DNA from: Dokdonella_A sp963775445 | Lineage (GTDB): Bacteria; Pseudomonadota; Gammaproteobacteria; Xanthomonadales; Rhodanobacteraceae | Direction of reading: 5' to 3' | NCBI GenBank assembly: GCA_963775445.1 | Contig: CAVZIT010000004.1 | Span: forward strand, 1,426,001-1,490,000 | Length of the DNA stretch: 64,000 bases | Shown: positions 34,602 to 43,164 of the stretch, piece after piece | Layout of the letters: every line of letters begins with the position of its first letter | How positions within the stretch are numbered: the first letter of the stretch is position 1 | The notes under the pieces: model-generated | The model's database searches: none | Seen by the model: the letters and a program-made list of their open reading frames with translations, nothing else | Told to the model about the DNA's origin: nothing | Position numbers and translations under genes: made by a program

Positions 34602-35058
34602 TCGTCGACGCTCGAAAGACAGCTTGCGGCGACCAACGTGAACTCATGCGAACTGTGGAAAGGCGCTGGAACCGGCGCGTCGGCTTGAATCAACGGCCAG
34701 GCGTCACCTTGCCCGATCGTTCGCCGACTGCTGCACAGGCGATTGCCGTCAGGTTCCTCGGTCATCCTCGCCGATTGGCTGACCGCAGAAGTGGGATTCT
34801 CTCGAACGGATATGGGTTACGCTTCACTCGTCCATTTGCGACGTGGCACCAACCGATCCTCAGGTGGCCCGGCTTTCTTGAACGCGGCAAAACGGGACCT
34901 GTGACTGGTCTTGTTCTTCCGAGCCCTGTTTTCGACCGGCCGTGCGTGCTCATGCCTGAACCTCACGTCCATCTCGCGCGCTGAGTTGCCGCAGGTAAAG
35001 CCCGCGTGTGTTCTGCTGCCAGCACAACCGCATCGACAGCCTTGCAAGGGAGACCCAA
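34602..35058. other. intergenic, nothing recognised
   Basis: 457 bp upstream of two divergent genes. No convincing ORF, repeat or operator seen. AGGGAG precedes the next start. Confidence 0.4.
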
Positions 35059-35460
35059 ATGAAAAACATACCCGCGGGTACATGGATCCTGGTCGCCGAC
35101 GGCGAGGAGGCGCGCCTGTTCCGCAACGCTGGCACCGACTACAAGACGTCGCTGGAACAGGTGGAGCTGCTCAGGCCTCGTGACCTGCTCAATGATGGCC
35201 CTTCGGGTCACCGGCCGCCGGAGTCCGACGAGCAGTCCATCGATGAGGCCACCTTCGCCAAACAGCTGGCGCACCGGCTGAACGCCGCTGCCCTGCAGAA
35301 CAAGTACCAACATCTCGTACTCATGGCCGATCCGCAGACACTGGGCCAGATGCGACCGCAGCTGCACAAGGAAACCGAGCGGCGCATCATCAGGGAAGTC
35401 GCCAAAACCTTTACCAACGCACCCCTGGAAGACATCCAGAACGCCTTGCACGAAGAGTGA
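35059..35460 (+). CDS. host attachment protein family (PF10116-like)
   Basis: 133 residues. Begins MKNIPAGTWILVADGEEARLF, the typical start of this family, and continues with HLVLMADPQTLGQMRPQLHKETERRIIREVAKTFT and PLEDIQNAL. Members resemble release-factor eRF1-like domains and are found in rhizobia and many proteobacteria; a role in attachment was reported for one, but the activity is unknown. Cytoplasmic. AAGGGAGAC before ATG at 35059 decides the start. Confidence 0.82.
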   Translation: MKNIPAGTWILVADGEEARLFRNAGTDYKTSLEQVELLRPRDLLNDGPSGHRPPESDEQSIDEATFAKQLAHRLNAAALQNKYQHLVLMADPQTLGQMRPQLHKETERRIIREVAKTFTNAPLEDIQNALHEE

Positions 35461-35577
35461 ATCCATCTGCGCATTTCAACCCCGTTTGCGCAGACCGGCG
35501 ATACGTACCCAGGCGCCCGGCATGCGGATTCCGCTCAACACCGAATCCGCGCTCTGTTGCGCGCCCAGCGCGAAAAA

Positions 35578-35622
35578 CCGGGGTCAGAGTGCACTTTCTT
35601 GAAAAGTCGACTCTGACCCCGG
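35578..35622. repeat. minimal REP hairpin, 13-bp perfect stem
   Basis: CCGGGGTCAGAGT at 35578-35590 pairs with ACTCTGACCCCGG at 35610-35622 around a 19-base loop containing GCACTTTCTTG. It sits between convergent genes and may terminate both. Same end type as 7069 and 37527. Confidence 0.8.
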
Positions 35623-35638
35623 ATTCCGGTTCCACCCA

Positions 35639-35815
35639 TCAGATCGGCGTCTCCTCGGGAAATTTCTTGCGTACTTCTGCAAGCATCCCCTCGAACAGCT
35701 CGACAGTCCGCTCGCACATGAGCGGGAGCCCCATATTCGTGGTCACGACGTTAGGAGTGGCCCCTTGCGTCAATGCAAGCGCGATCTTCTGATGCCGGGT
35801 CAATTGCTCATCCAT
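35639..35815 (-). CDS. small hypothetical protein
   Basis: 58 residues beginning MDEQLTRHQKIALALTQGA and ending EVRKKFPEETPI. GCGAGG lies upstream of the ATG. Composition looks coding and soluble; no family recognised. Ends 16 bp from a REP hairpin. Confidence 0.5.
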   Translation of the reverse strand: MDEQLTRHQKIALALTQGATPNVVTTNMGLPLMCERTVELFEGMLAEVRKKFPEETPI

Positions 35816-36054
35816 AACGTGTCCTCGCATAGGTGGGTGCCGCAGTTTGTAGCCTACCCTGATGATCCGGGGGACGCACACAGGACGCCTTGCGTCTTTG
35901 GCAGCCTGCCGATTTCCTCGTTGCTGACGGAGTCCAAGCGTATGCTTTGGCCGCCTCGTGTGCGCAGTAAGTGACGTGTTGTGGCATCCGATCGACGACG
36001 CGCTTGAAGGAGATCGCCATGTCCGTAGCCCATCGTGATGATTAGCGACTCCCA

Positions 36055-36273
36055 ATGCAGTTGACAGAATTTATCCCGGACCAAATCTGGTTGCTGGATT
36101 ATCCCGTTCAGTCCGCGGGATGCAGGTTCAATGCGCGGATGAGCCTCGTCCGATTGGCAAACGGCGCTTTGATGTTGCACTCGCCGTGTGACATGGATGA
36201 CGCTACCGCCCGCAGTTCGCGTAAGCGGCAAAAACGCCGATTGGCGGCTCTGAGTTCCATCCGCACGCGTTGA
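36055..36273 (+). pseudogene. 5' fragment of a DUF4336-like metallo-hydrolase gene
   Basis: Reads FIPDQIWLLDYPVQSAGC, RFNARMSLVRLANGALMLHSP and CDMDD, similar to the start of DUF4336 (beta-lactamase-fold) proteins, then changes to an Arg/Lys-rich frame and stops. Only about 55 of the family's 230 or so residues are present. Recognition by eye. Confidence 0.45.
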
Positions 36274-36293
36274 TCCGAATACCCGGCGAGTTA

Positions 36294-36307
36294 TTGATCT
36301 GGATCAA
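36294..36307. promoter_or_regulatory. FNR/ANR-type box upstream of cytochrome c peroxidase
   Basis: TTGATCTGGATCAA is a perfect match to the FNR consensus TTGAT-N4-ATCAA. It is centred about 160 bp before the peroxidase ATG. If class II (centre at -41.5) transcription would begin near 36342. FNR-family control of bacterial cytochrome c peroxidase is well known. Confidence 0.75.
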
Positions 36308-36461
36308 GCGATTGTTTTGCGTGAGGAGCAGCATGTGCGGGTCAGCCGGGTGCGCTGCGGCGCATCGGCGACGAGGTGGATCGGAACGCCTCTTGCCCGG
36401 CGCTCCCGCTACCGTGACATGCAACAGCGGTCCAATTCGTGTTCAATCAGGAGGGATCCTC

Positions 36462-37502
36462 ATGCGTCCGCTCATAGCCGTCCCATTGATCGCTCTGGGT
36501 TGCCTGGCAACCGCTCAGGCATGGTCGCAATCCGCGTTGCTCAAGCAGGCTCAGGCTCTGTTCAAGCCAATACCCGCCCAGCCACCGACGTTACCGGGCA
36601 ATACCGCAACGCCCGCCAAGGTGGCTCTCGGGAAAATGTTGTATTTCGAGCCGCGCTTGTCCGAGAGCCATTCGATCAGCTGCAACTCCTGCCACATGAT
36701 CGGGATGGGTGGCGTCGATCTGCAGGAGACGTCGCTGGGCCATCGCTGGCAACATGGCGGGCGCAATGCACCGACGGTCTACAACGCGGTGTTCGATGTC
36801 GCTCAGTTCTGGGACGGGCGGGCAAAGGATCTCGAGCAGCAGGCCGGCGGGCCGCTCGTCAATCCGGTCGAGATGGACACGACCGAGGCGCACGTCGTGG
36901 AGCAACTCAAGGGCATCCCCGGTTACGCACCGGTATTTTCAAAGGCGTTTCCGGGAGAAGCTGATCCCATCACCTTCGCCAACGTGCGCAAGGCAATCGC
37001 TGTGTTCGAGGCGACGCTTATCACACCGAACGCGCCGTTCGACCGCTATCTCAACAGCAACGCCAAGGCACTCGACAGCGGTCAGTTGCAGGGCCTTTCC
37101 CTGTTCGTCAACAAAGGTTGTATCGCTTGCCACAATGGCATCAACATCGGCGGCGGCATGTATGCCCCATTCGGCGTGGTCGAACGCCCCGGCGCGGATA
37201 TCCTGCCACCTGGGGACAAGGGTCGATTCGCCGTCACCAAAACGGTGAGCGACGAGTACGTGTTTCGCGTACCGTCGTTGCGCAACGTCGCGCTGACCGC
37301 TCCCTACTTCCATACCGGCAAGGTCTGGGACCTGCGCCAGGCTGTCGCAATCATGGGCACCAGCCAACTAGGCGCCCAGCTCACCGATGACGAGATCGAC
37401 AAGATAACGCAGTTTCTGGGCTCACTCAGCGGCGAGCAACCGAAGGTCACGCTGCCGATCCTCCCGCCCAGCATTACCGAAACGTCGCGCCCCAAACCTT
37501 AG
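36462..37502 (+). CDS. ccpA: di-haem cytochrome c peroxidase
   Basis: 346 residues with signal peptide MRPLIAVPLIALGCLATAQA. Two haem c motifs: CNSCH (about residue 68-72, peroxidatic side) and CIACH (about 223-227, electron-entry side), with the family motifs PTVYNAVFDVAQFWDGRA, ANVRKAIAVFEATL and VPSLRNVALTAPYFHTG. It reduces hydrogen peroxide to water in the periplasm with electrons from small cytochromes. AGGAGGG before ATG at 36462 sets the start. An FNR-type box upstream suggests induction at low oxygen. The nonahaem cytochrome downstream is a possible redox partner (inference). Confidence 0.92.
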   Translation: MRPLIAVPLIALGCLATAQAWSQSALLKQAQALFKPIPAQPPTLPGNTATPAKVALGKMLYFEPRLSESHSISCNSCHMIGMGGVDLQETSLGHRWQHGGRNAPTVYNAVFDVAQFWDGRAKDLEQQAGGPLVNPVEMDTTEAHVVEQLKGIPGYAPVFSKAFPGEADPITFANVRKAIAVFEATLITPNAPFDRYLNSNAKALDSGQLQGLSLFVNKGCIACHNGINIGGGMYAPFGVVERPGADILPPGDKGRFAVTKTVSDEYVFRVPSLRNVALTAPYFHTGKVWDLRQAVAIMGTSQLGAQLTDDEIDKITQFLGSLSGEQPKVTLPILPPSITETSRPKP

Positions 37503-37525
37503 GCGGCTGGAGTGCGCCGGAAAAC

Positions 37526-37715
37526 AAGGGGTCAGAGTGCGCTTTCTCCAGACGTGTCGTGCTTGGACCTATCGTTGTTGGGCGGACGGCCGATCTTTGG
37601 GCGGCGGCGCGGCAGGATAGTTGGGCTTCGATGGCCAGACGGAAGTGGTCGGGGCCGAGGGCGTGTCGGCGCTGCAGGTGGGTGCGGATGGCGAGGAAAA
37701 TTGTCCCTGACCACC
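37526..37715 (-). pseudogene. RAYT remnant between mixed repeat ends
   Basis: The minus strand encodes IRTHLQRRHALGPDHFR, the C-terminal helix of a RAYT. It is bounded by GGGGTCAGAGTGCGCTTT on the left (37529) and AAAATTGTCCCTGACCACC on the right (37697-37715), that is, two different end types, pointing to a mosaic of insertions. Confidence 0.6.
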
Positions 37716-38056
37716 ATTTTCCATTTTCCACGTTCAGCGCAACCTCGGCTTTCCGCCTAGTTGGTAAAGCACTGGTAAAGCATGCAGGGACTACATTGGA
37801 TTCCAGGTGGCACTGCACATAGGGTCGTGAAGACCATCACGCTGGCGCGGGCGCAGAACGATGGTCGATGGCAACATCCAACGGAGGCCCATATGGAAAG
37901 CGGTGCGTTGCCTGTGAATGACTGCCGATCGCGAGCGGAATCGCCCCAACTGGCGCGTTTGCTGGTTGTCAACTTCATATCGATCAAGTGCGGCAACGAT
38001 GCGACTGCTAGCGTCCTTCGCCGCAGGAGTCGCGCTGATTCGCTGAGGATTCGGAT
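37716..38056. other. upstream region of nonahaem cytochrome copy 2
   Basis: No ORF or operator recognised. CTGAGG lies about 10 bp before the cytochrome start. Confidence 0.4.
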
Positions 38057-40027
38057 ATGAACGCACGCGGATGGGCGATGGTGTTCCTCCTTGCGTATAC
38101 GCCGGTGGCATATCCAGGGCCGGACGCCAACGGCGGCTGGACCGTCATCGGTTGGAACAATCTCGGCATGCACTGCATGGATTCCGACTATTCGGTGTTC
38201 TCGATCCTCCCGCCCTACAACGTAATCCAAGTGCAGTTGATCGATCCTTCGGGACACCTGATCACATCGGCAGGTGCGTATGAGATCACGTTCGAAGCGA
38301 TTGCCGATCCGGCCGGTTCGATCAACACAACCTCCATTGGCAAGACCGACTTCTGGCTTTACGCGCAGTCGCTGTTCGGACTTCTCGATCCACTGCCGCT
38401 GGACACCGGGCTGACCGGCGTCGAGATGCCGGGGGCCGCGAACACTCCGCAGCCACTCTCGTTCGATGCAGTCAATGGGTGGTGGATCGCCGAAGGCGTG
38501 CCGCTGACGCCGTACGACGACGCGTATGCCAAGAACACCTATCCACTGTTCCGCATCAGTGCACGCGACAACGCGGGCACGCTGCTGTGTTCCGCGGACA
38601 TCGTCGCTCCGGTCTCGGACGAGATGACCTGCAAGTCTTGCCATGCATCCAACAGCGGTCCCGCCGCGCGGCCTGACGAAGGCTGGGTCGACGATGCGAA
38701 CCCGGAGCGCGATTACCGCCTCAATGCGGTACTCCTGCACGACGATCGCCAACGCGCCAATCCGGAATATGCAGGTCAGTTGTCGGCCGTCGGATACAAC
38801 CCCGAAGGTCTGTATCCGACGGTCACGCAGGACGGCAAGCCGATCCTCTGTGCAACATGCCATGCGTCCAATGCACTCGGCACGGTCGGGCTACCAGGCG
38901 TGCGACCGCTGACGCGCGCTGTACATGCGTTGCACGCCGGGGTCACGGATCCGGCGACGGGCCTCATCCTCGATGACGAGACCAATCGCTCGGCGTGCTA
39001 CAGCTGCCATCCCGGATCAGCGACGAAGTGTCTGCGCGGAGTAATGGGGAATGCGGTCGCCGCTGACGGCAGCATGGCGATGCAGTGCCAGAGTTGTCAC
39101 GGCTCGATGAGCAAGGTAGGTTCGACCGGCCGCGAAGGATGGCTGGATGAACCCTCGTGCCAGAATTGTCACACTGGTACCGCAACGAACAACAACGGCG
39201 AGATCCGCTATACCACTGTGTACGATCTCAACGGTGAGCCGCGGATCGCCGTCAACACAACCTTCGCGACGACGCCCGACGTTCCGGCACCGGGATTCTC
39301 GCTGTATCGGTATTCGGCCGGGCACGGTGGCGTCAAGTGCGAGGCGTGCCACGGCTCGACGCATGCGGTATTTCCGAGTTCGCATCTCAACGACAACCTG
39401 CAGAGCATCGAGCTGCAGGGACACTCGGGGGCGCTGGTCGAGTGCGCGGCCTGTCACGGGACGTCGCCGCGTACGATCGATGGCGGGCCGCACGGCATGC
39501 ATCCCGTCGGCCAGAGCTGGGTGCAGGATCATGCCGACGCAGTGGAAGGCGGTGGCACGCAGGCCTGCGGCGCCTGCCATGGCGGTGACTATCGCGGAAC
39601 CGTGCTCTCGTATAGCAAGGCCGATCGCGTCCTCAATACCGAGTTTGGCACGCGCACTTTCTGGACTGGTTTCCGCATCAGCTGCTACGCGTGCCACAAC
39701 GGTCCGTCAAGCGACCACGGCAACCCGAATCACCCGGCCGTCGTCAGCGATACGTCCGCGTCGTCGGACGGCACGCCGGTCGCGATCGCGCTCAGCGCGA
39801 CCGACGCCGACGGCGACGCATTGACCCTTCGCATCGTCTCGCAGCCGGCCCACGGCACGGTAGCCTTGTCCGCCACCACGGCGACCTATTTTCCCGAGCA
39901 GGGCTTCACCGGCACCGATACGTTCACTTACGCAGCGTGGGACGGCGACACCGACTCGAATCTTGGCTCGGGAATCGTCGAGGTCGGCGACGATGCGATC
40001 TTTGTCGACGGGTTCGATGTGCCCTGA
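38057..40027 (+). CDS. exported nine-haem c-type cytochrome with C-terminal Ig-like domain (copy 2)
   Basis: 656 residues, signal peptide at the start (WAMVFLLAYTPVAYPG). N-terminal domain begins GGWTVIGWNNLGMHCMDSDY; nine haem motifs follow: CKSCH, CATCH, CYSCH, CQSCH, CQNCH, CEACH, CAACH, CGACH, CYACH. An Ig/cadherin-like domain (TDADGDALTLRIVSQPAHGTV) precedes the terminal DDAIFVDGFDVP. Haem spacing is the same as in copy 1 at 16741, so they are paralogues, not a haem-by-haem reassembly. The M-H-C trio near residue 40, absent in copy 1, could add a metal ligand. Lies 550 bp after cytochrome c peroxidase, same strand. Confidence 0.87.
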   Translation: MNARGWAMVFLLAYTPVAYPGPDANGGWTVIGWNNLGMHCMDSDYSVFSILPPYNVIQVQLIDPSGHLITSAGAYEITFEAIADPAGSINTTSIGKTDFWLYAQSLFGLLDPLPLDTGLTGVEMPGAANTPQPLSFDAVNGWWIAEGVPLTPYDDAYAKNTYPLFRISARDNAGTLLCSADIVAPVSDEMTCKSCHASNSGPAARPDEGWVDDANPERDYRLNAVLLHDDRQRANPEYAGQLSAVGYNPEGLYPTVTQDGKPILCATCHASNALGTVGLPGVRPLTRAVHALHAGVTDPATGLILDDETNRSACYSCHPGSATKCLRGVMGNAVAADGSMAMQCQSCHGSMSKVGSTGREGWLDEPSCQNCHTGTATNNNGEIRYTTVYDLNGEPRIAVNTTFATTPDVPAPGFSLYRYSAGHGGVKCEACHGSTHAVFPSSHLNDNLQSIELQGHSGALVECAACHGTSPRTIDGGPHGMHPVGQSWVQDHADAVEGGGTQACGACHGGDYRGTVLSYSKADRVLNTEFGTRTFWTGFRISCYACHNGPSSDHGNPNHPAVVSDTSASSDGTPVAIALSATDADGDALTLRIVSQPAHGTVALSATTATYFPEQGFTGTDTFTYAAWDGDTDSNLGSGIVEVGDDAIFVDGFDVP

Positions 40028-40093
40028 AGGGCGGGATAGGGCAGCTACTGTCTTGCATGCGGTGTCGCGTGGTGCGCCAATCCTCCGAGCGTA

Positions 40094-40201
40094 CTACGCG
40101 AACCCGTTTGCGAAAATGATGTCGAGCTGGACCCGCGCGTCGACGTTGTTGGTGCCGGCACTCGACGTCGTCGGGCCGCCCGCGATGATTGGCGTCCGTG
40201 C
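40094..40201 (-). pseudogene. orphan 3' end of an exported-protein gene with FANGFA tail
   Basis: The minus-strand frame reads TPIIAGGPTTSSAGTNN and ends ARVQLDIIFANGFA at a TAG (40094-40096). Upstream the frame degrades. In another frame nearby (about 40230) a second protein end, TFGVFGKRIFNFP, is visible, so this is a graveyard of two gene ends. The tail is the fifth instance of the F-x-(D/N)-G-F motif. Confidence 0.45.
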
Positions 40202-40401
40202 AGCGCGACGCCGGTGAAACGATCGTTCGGTCAGGGGAAGTTGAAGATCCTCTTGCCGAACACGCCGAAGGTCCTGTTGGGCGCGCCGTCCGCGCAGCCG
40301 CACTGCCGCCACGCGGCCATCGCACGCGACGTCACCGCCGACGCCGAAGCGGGTCGGGAGATCCGTCGGGTGCAAAACGGGGTCAGGTTGGACTATTCCT
40401 G

Positions 40402-40560
40402 ATTTTTCGGACACCACAAAGCGAGGAGAATCTTCGCAGGGAGGTGTTCGATGGAAGAGCGACGCAGGTTCACGGCCGAGTTCAAACACGAGGCGATTCG
40501 GCTGCTGAAGACATCCGGCAAGCCATCAGCCGTGGTCGCGGGTGACGCCGGTTTTCAAAA
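40402..40560 (+). mobile_element. IS3-family 5' fragment with orfA start
   Basis: CTGATTTTTCGGACACC near 40402 resembles the terminal region of an IS3 element, and from ATG 40451 the frame MEERRRFTAEFKHEAIRLLK.. is an OrfA N-terminus. It loses similarity at about 40550, just before a miniature repeat. No orfB remains. Confidence 0.6.
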
Positions 40561-40592
40561 GCGTTCTGAACTCCGGCAGCGAATACAAAAAA

Positions 40593-40721
40593 GGTGTCAG
40601 GGGCAATTTTCGACGGAAGGTTGGCGTCGAAGGATTGATGCGTTGGTGGGGGATGCGAGGATGTTGGGGGCCGCGTGACGACGATGTTCGGACGCACGGC
40701 TCCAGGAGTTGTCCCTGACTT
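40593..40721. repeat. miniature inverted-repeat element, degenerate right end
   Basis: GGTGTCAGGGGCAATTTT at 40593 and GTTGTCCCTGAC near 40709-40720 flank the same body as the 13678 copy. It lies next to a truncated IS3 orfA. Confidence 0.75.
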
Positions 40722-40825
40722 TCTTCCCGATGTGCGCGAGGTTGGGCGGGGAGGGGTTGGGTACATCACGGAGTGATCCCGGCGTTTCATGCCAACAAGT
40801 CAACGGAAAGGGGGAGACAGAGAAT

Positions 40826-41599
40826 ATGAGTTTGTCCGATGCACAAGAAGTGCAGGCGTTGCGCCAGCGCTTCGGGAAATTGACACGCGGTATGGCCGTC
40901 TATATGGCTTTTGCGGCGATCACCACCAATGCCTATTTGTTCTACCTCGTGACCGCCGGCGAGACATCGCCGGTAGGGATCGCGCTGTATGCCGTGCTCG
41001 AACTCATCGCCTACAGCCTGATCGCCAACACGGCGATGCTCGCGGTGCCGAAGGCTCTGCGCGTAGGCAGCCCGGATATGCCGTTGCCGAAGCGGATTCT
41101 GGCGATCGTGGTCATCGGCGGGATGCTTGTTGGCATTGCATGGCTCGGCGTACACGGGGATGCCGAACACCTGAGATTGCTGCGCACTGCGCCCGGTCCG
41201 CTGGCTGCGCTGACCGGTTTGAACATCCTGCGCCCGCTGGCGCTCACGGTGGTGTTGGCCGTGTTCGGTTCGATTGGCGACTGGCTGCGCTGGCGCGGCA
41301 GCGGCAAACCGTTCGTCAACGGACTGGCGCTCAGCGCCTCGCCCAAGTTCCTCACGGCGATCATCGCGCCGTTCGTGGCGCTGCTGGCTTCCGACAGCGT
41401 TCATGAGCCTCCCCGTGCCGCTTTGGTCTGGTGCGGGGTCTACCTCGCGATCAAGTGCGGGCTCGAACTGCTTTTCGTGTTCTGGCAACAGCGCGGCATG
41501 CCGGACCGGCCCGCCAGCCGAACTGCGGAAAACGAAAGCAGAGGGCGGAGTGCCGGAAGGGTATCAGGGACAATTCCTGACGGCAGGGGTCAAGGATGA
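40826..41599 (+). CDS. multi-pass membrane protein, C-terminus rewritten by a repeat
   Basis: 257 residues from ATG 40826. Five or six membrane segments are predicted (MAVYMAFAAITTNAYLFYLV, IALYAVLELIAYSLIAN, ILAIVVIGGMLVGIAWLG, LALTVVLAVFGSI, FLTAIIAPFVALLA, AIKCGLELLFVFW). The last 13 residues and the stop come from a GGTATCAGGGACAATT repeat end at 41560, so the native terminus has been replaced. A fragment of a paralogue lies at 61746 on the minus strand. I recognise no family. Confidence 0.65.
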   Translation: MSLSDAQEVQALRQRFGKLTRGMAVYMAFAAITTNAYLFYLVTAGETSPVGIALYAVLELIAYSLIANTAMLAVPKALRVGSPDMPLPKRILAIVVIGGMLVGIAWLGVHGDAEHLRLLRTAPGPLAALTGLNILRPLALTVVLAVFGSIGDWLRWRGSGKPFVNGLALSASPKFLTAIIAPFVALLASDSVHEPPRAALVWCGVYLAIKCGLELLFVFWQQRGMPDRPASRTAENESRGRSAGRVSGTIPDGRGQG

Positions 41600-41672
41600 T
41601 GCGCTGGTCGTGGATGCGCCGAAAGCGCGGCAGCGGTGTGGTGGCGATCGCTCCGTGAAGGAACAAGGGCGA
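41560..41672 (+). repeat. miniature element, left end and body, right end decayed
   Basis: GGTATCAGGGACAATT followed by the body (GGATGATGCGCTGGTCGTGG). The expected right terminal repeat is not recognisable; similarity fades near 41670. Confidence 0.65.
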
Positions 41673-41713
41673 TCAAGCGCCGACCAGTTCAGCCGGCCGT
41701 ACGCCGCCTGGCC

Positions 41714-42328
41714 TCATCGTCGGCTGTTCCGCTGCTCGAGCTGATCCAGCTCGTGATGGATCAACACCACGCATTGCGATGCGAACAGCATCGTCGATCC
41801 CAGCGAAATCTTTTTCGCGCCCAGGCGTTCGAGGCTGTGGAACGTCTTCTTCGGCATCGGGATGTGGTCGGTCAGCAGGAAGCAGGGATTGCGCTCGAAG
41901 ACCTGCTCGCGCATCGGCGTGCCTTTTCGGTCCATCACGAACAGCTGGTGATCGTCGGACAACTCCTGCACCAGCCGCTCGAAGCTCGTCGTGCGCACGG
42001 TCACGCCCGCTTCCGCCGGTCGCACCTCTTCCTTGCCCAATCCCCTTGAAGCATCCAGCGCTTGCGCGATCTTGCCAAGTAAGGCGCGCTCGTCGAAGCC
42101 GCCGATGTCATGCATGGCGTTGACCTCGAATCGGATCGTGCGGGAGAAATCCTGGGTGCTTTCCAACACCAGGTAGACCGTGACATCCGGGCGATGCGAC
42201 TGGGCCACGAACACAGCATTCATCAGCGTATGCGCCAGGATTTCGGGATGGGCCTCCTTGCCAACTGAAGACAGCAGTTTCTGGCTTTCCGTGGGCGCCG
42301 CCCGCGCTCTGAGTACAAAGGTTCGCAT
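41714..42328 (-). CDS. trmY: TrmY-like tRNA (pseudouridine54-N1)-methyltransferase
   Basis: 204 residues, matching the SPOUT-fold TrmY family: MRTFVLRARAAPTESQK start, EILAHTLMNAVFVAQSHRPDV, YLVLESTQDFSRTIRF, VSF-like TSFERLVQEL, and the knot region FLLTDHIPMPKK with KKISLGSTMLFASQCVVLIHHELD. TrmY uses S-adenosylmethionine to methylate N1 of pseudouridine 54 in archaeal tRNA; in bacteria it occurs sporadically, with unverified substrate. The ATG at 42328 is immediately preceded by a RAYT element end, so its own promoter was displaced. A second copy of its first 14 codons lies at 47521. Confidence 0.82.
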   Translation of the reverse strand: MRTFVLRARAAPTESQKLLSSVGKEAHPEILAHTLMNAVFVAQSHRPDVTVYLVLESTQDFSRTIRFEVNAMHDIGGFDERALLGKIAQALDASRGLGKEEVRPAEAGVTVRTTSFERLVQELSDDHQLFVMDRKGTPMREQVFERNPCFLLTDHIPMPKKTFHSLERLGAKKISLGSTMLFASQCVVLIHHELDQLEQRNSRR

Positions 42329-43153
42329 GGGCAAGAACGCGGTCAGGTTCACTTCCCGATCCGATCGCTCACGCGCGGCGGGCGATGAGCGGGGCGTACA
42401 TCGGCGAAGCGATGGTCTTGGCCGCGAACATCGCGCGGAAGTCGTCGCGGCCCAGTGCATGCTGTTGTTGAAGATACGTGCAGATGGAGGCGAGGTCGTC
42501 TTCGGACCGGGCTTCGCGCAGCTGGTGGCGGTAGGCCGCGACGCGTGCTTCGGGCGTGGATGCGAGGGCGGCATATGCGGTGTGCGGCGTGAGCAGAGTA
42601 TCGGTGCGCAGGCCACAGTGGCTGGCGCAGCTTGACCACCGATGGGCAGTCGGCTCGTCGATCATGCGGGTGCGAACCGGATTGAGATCGATGTAGCGGC
42701 AGCAGCGCAGCAGGTGGATTCCGCTGTCGACCAGACAGGCCTTGTAGCGGCCTTCTCACAACGTGCGTGTGCGCTGGAGGCGGGCATTGAATTGGACGAC
42801 GTGGCTGCGCCGAGTTTGTGCATCATGCGTGCGATGGCGACTGTTTCAGGCGGAGTAGGCAATAGATGGACGTGATTGTCCATCAGGACGTAAGCATGCA
42901 ATGCGCAACGGGTCTCGATCGGGCTCTGTTCGGCAGATGCAGATAGCATCTCCGATCGGCATCATCAAGGAAGCAGGGCAGGCGATTGTTACCGCGCTGG
43001 ACGACATGTTGCGAAATGCCCGGCAAGTCGAGTCGGGGTTGTCTGGACATGCTTCGAGGATCTGGCCAAGTCTTGGGAAGCGGTAGCACTTCGGATCCCG
43101 ATCTCCTGCGGGTACAGGCCGCGCGCGTGTTTCGGAAGTGAACCTGACACCGT
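42329..43153 (-). pseudogene. RAYT pseudogene, second end type
   Basis: Minus-strand frames rebuild a RAYT: MSRQPRLDLPGISQHVVQRG, then a frame change to LHAYVLMDNHVHLLPTP, another to LLTPHTAYAALAS and ASICTYLQQQHALGRDDFRAMF. Frameshifts at about 42940 and 42750 disrupt it. Ends read GTCAGGTTCACTTCC at 42341 and GGAAGTGAACCTGACACCG at 43135, different from the GGTGTCAGGGACAATT family. It fills the whole space between the trmY start and the glycosyltransferase stop. Confidence 0.8.
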
Positions 43154-43164
43154 TTTCTTTTCCC

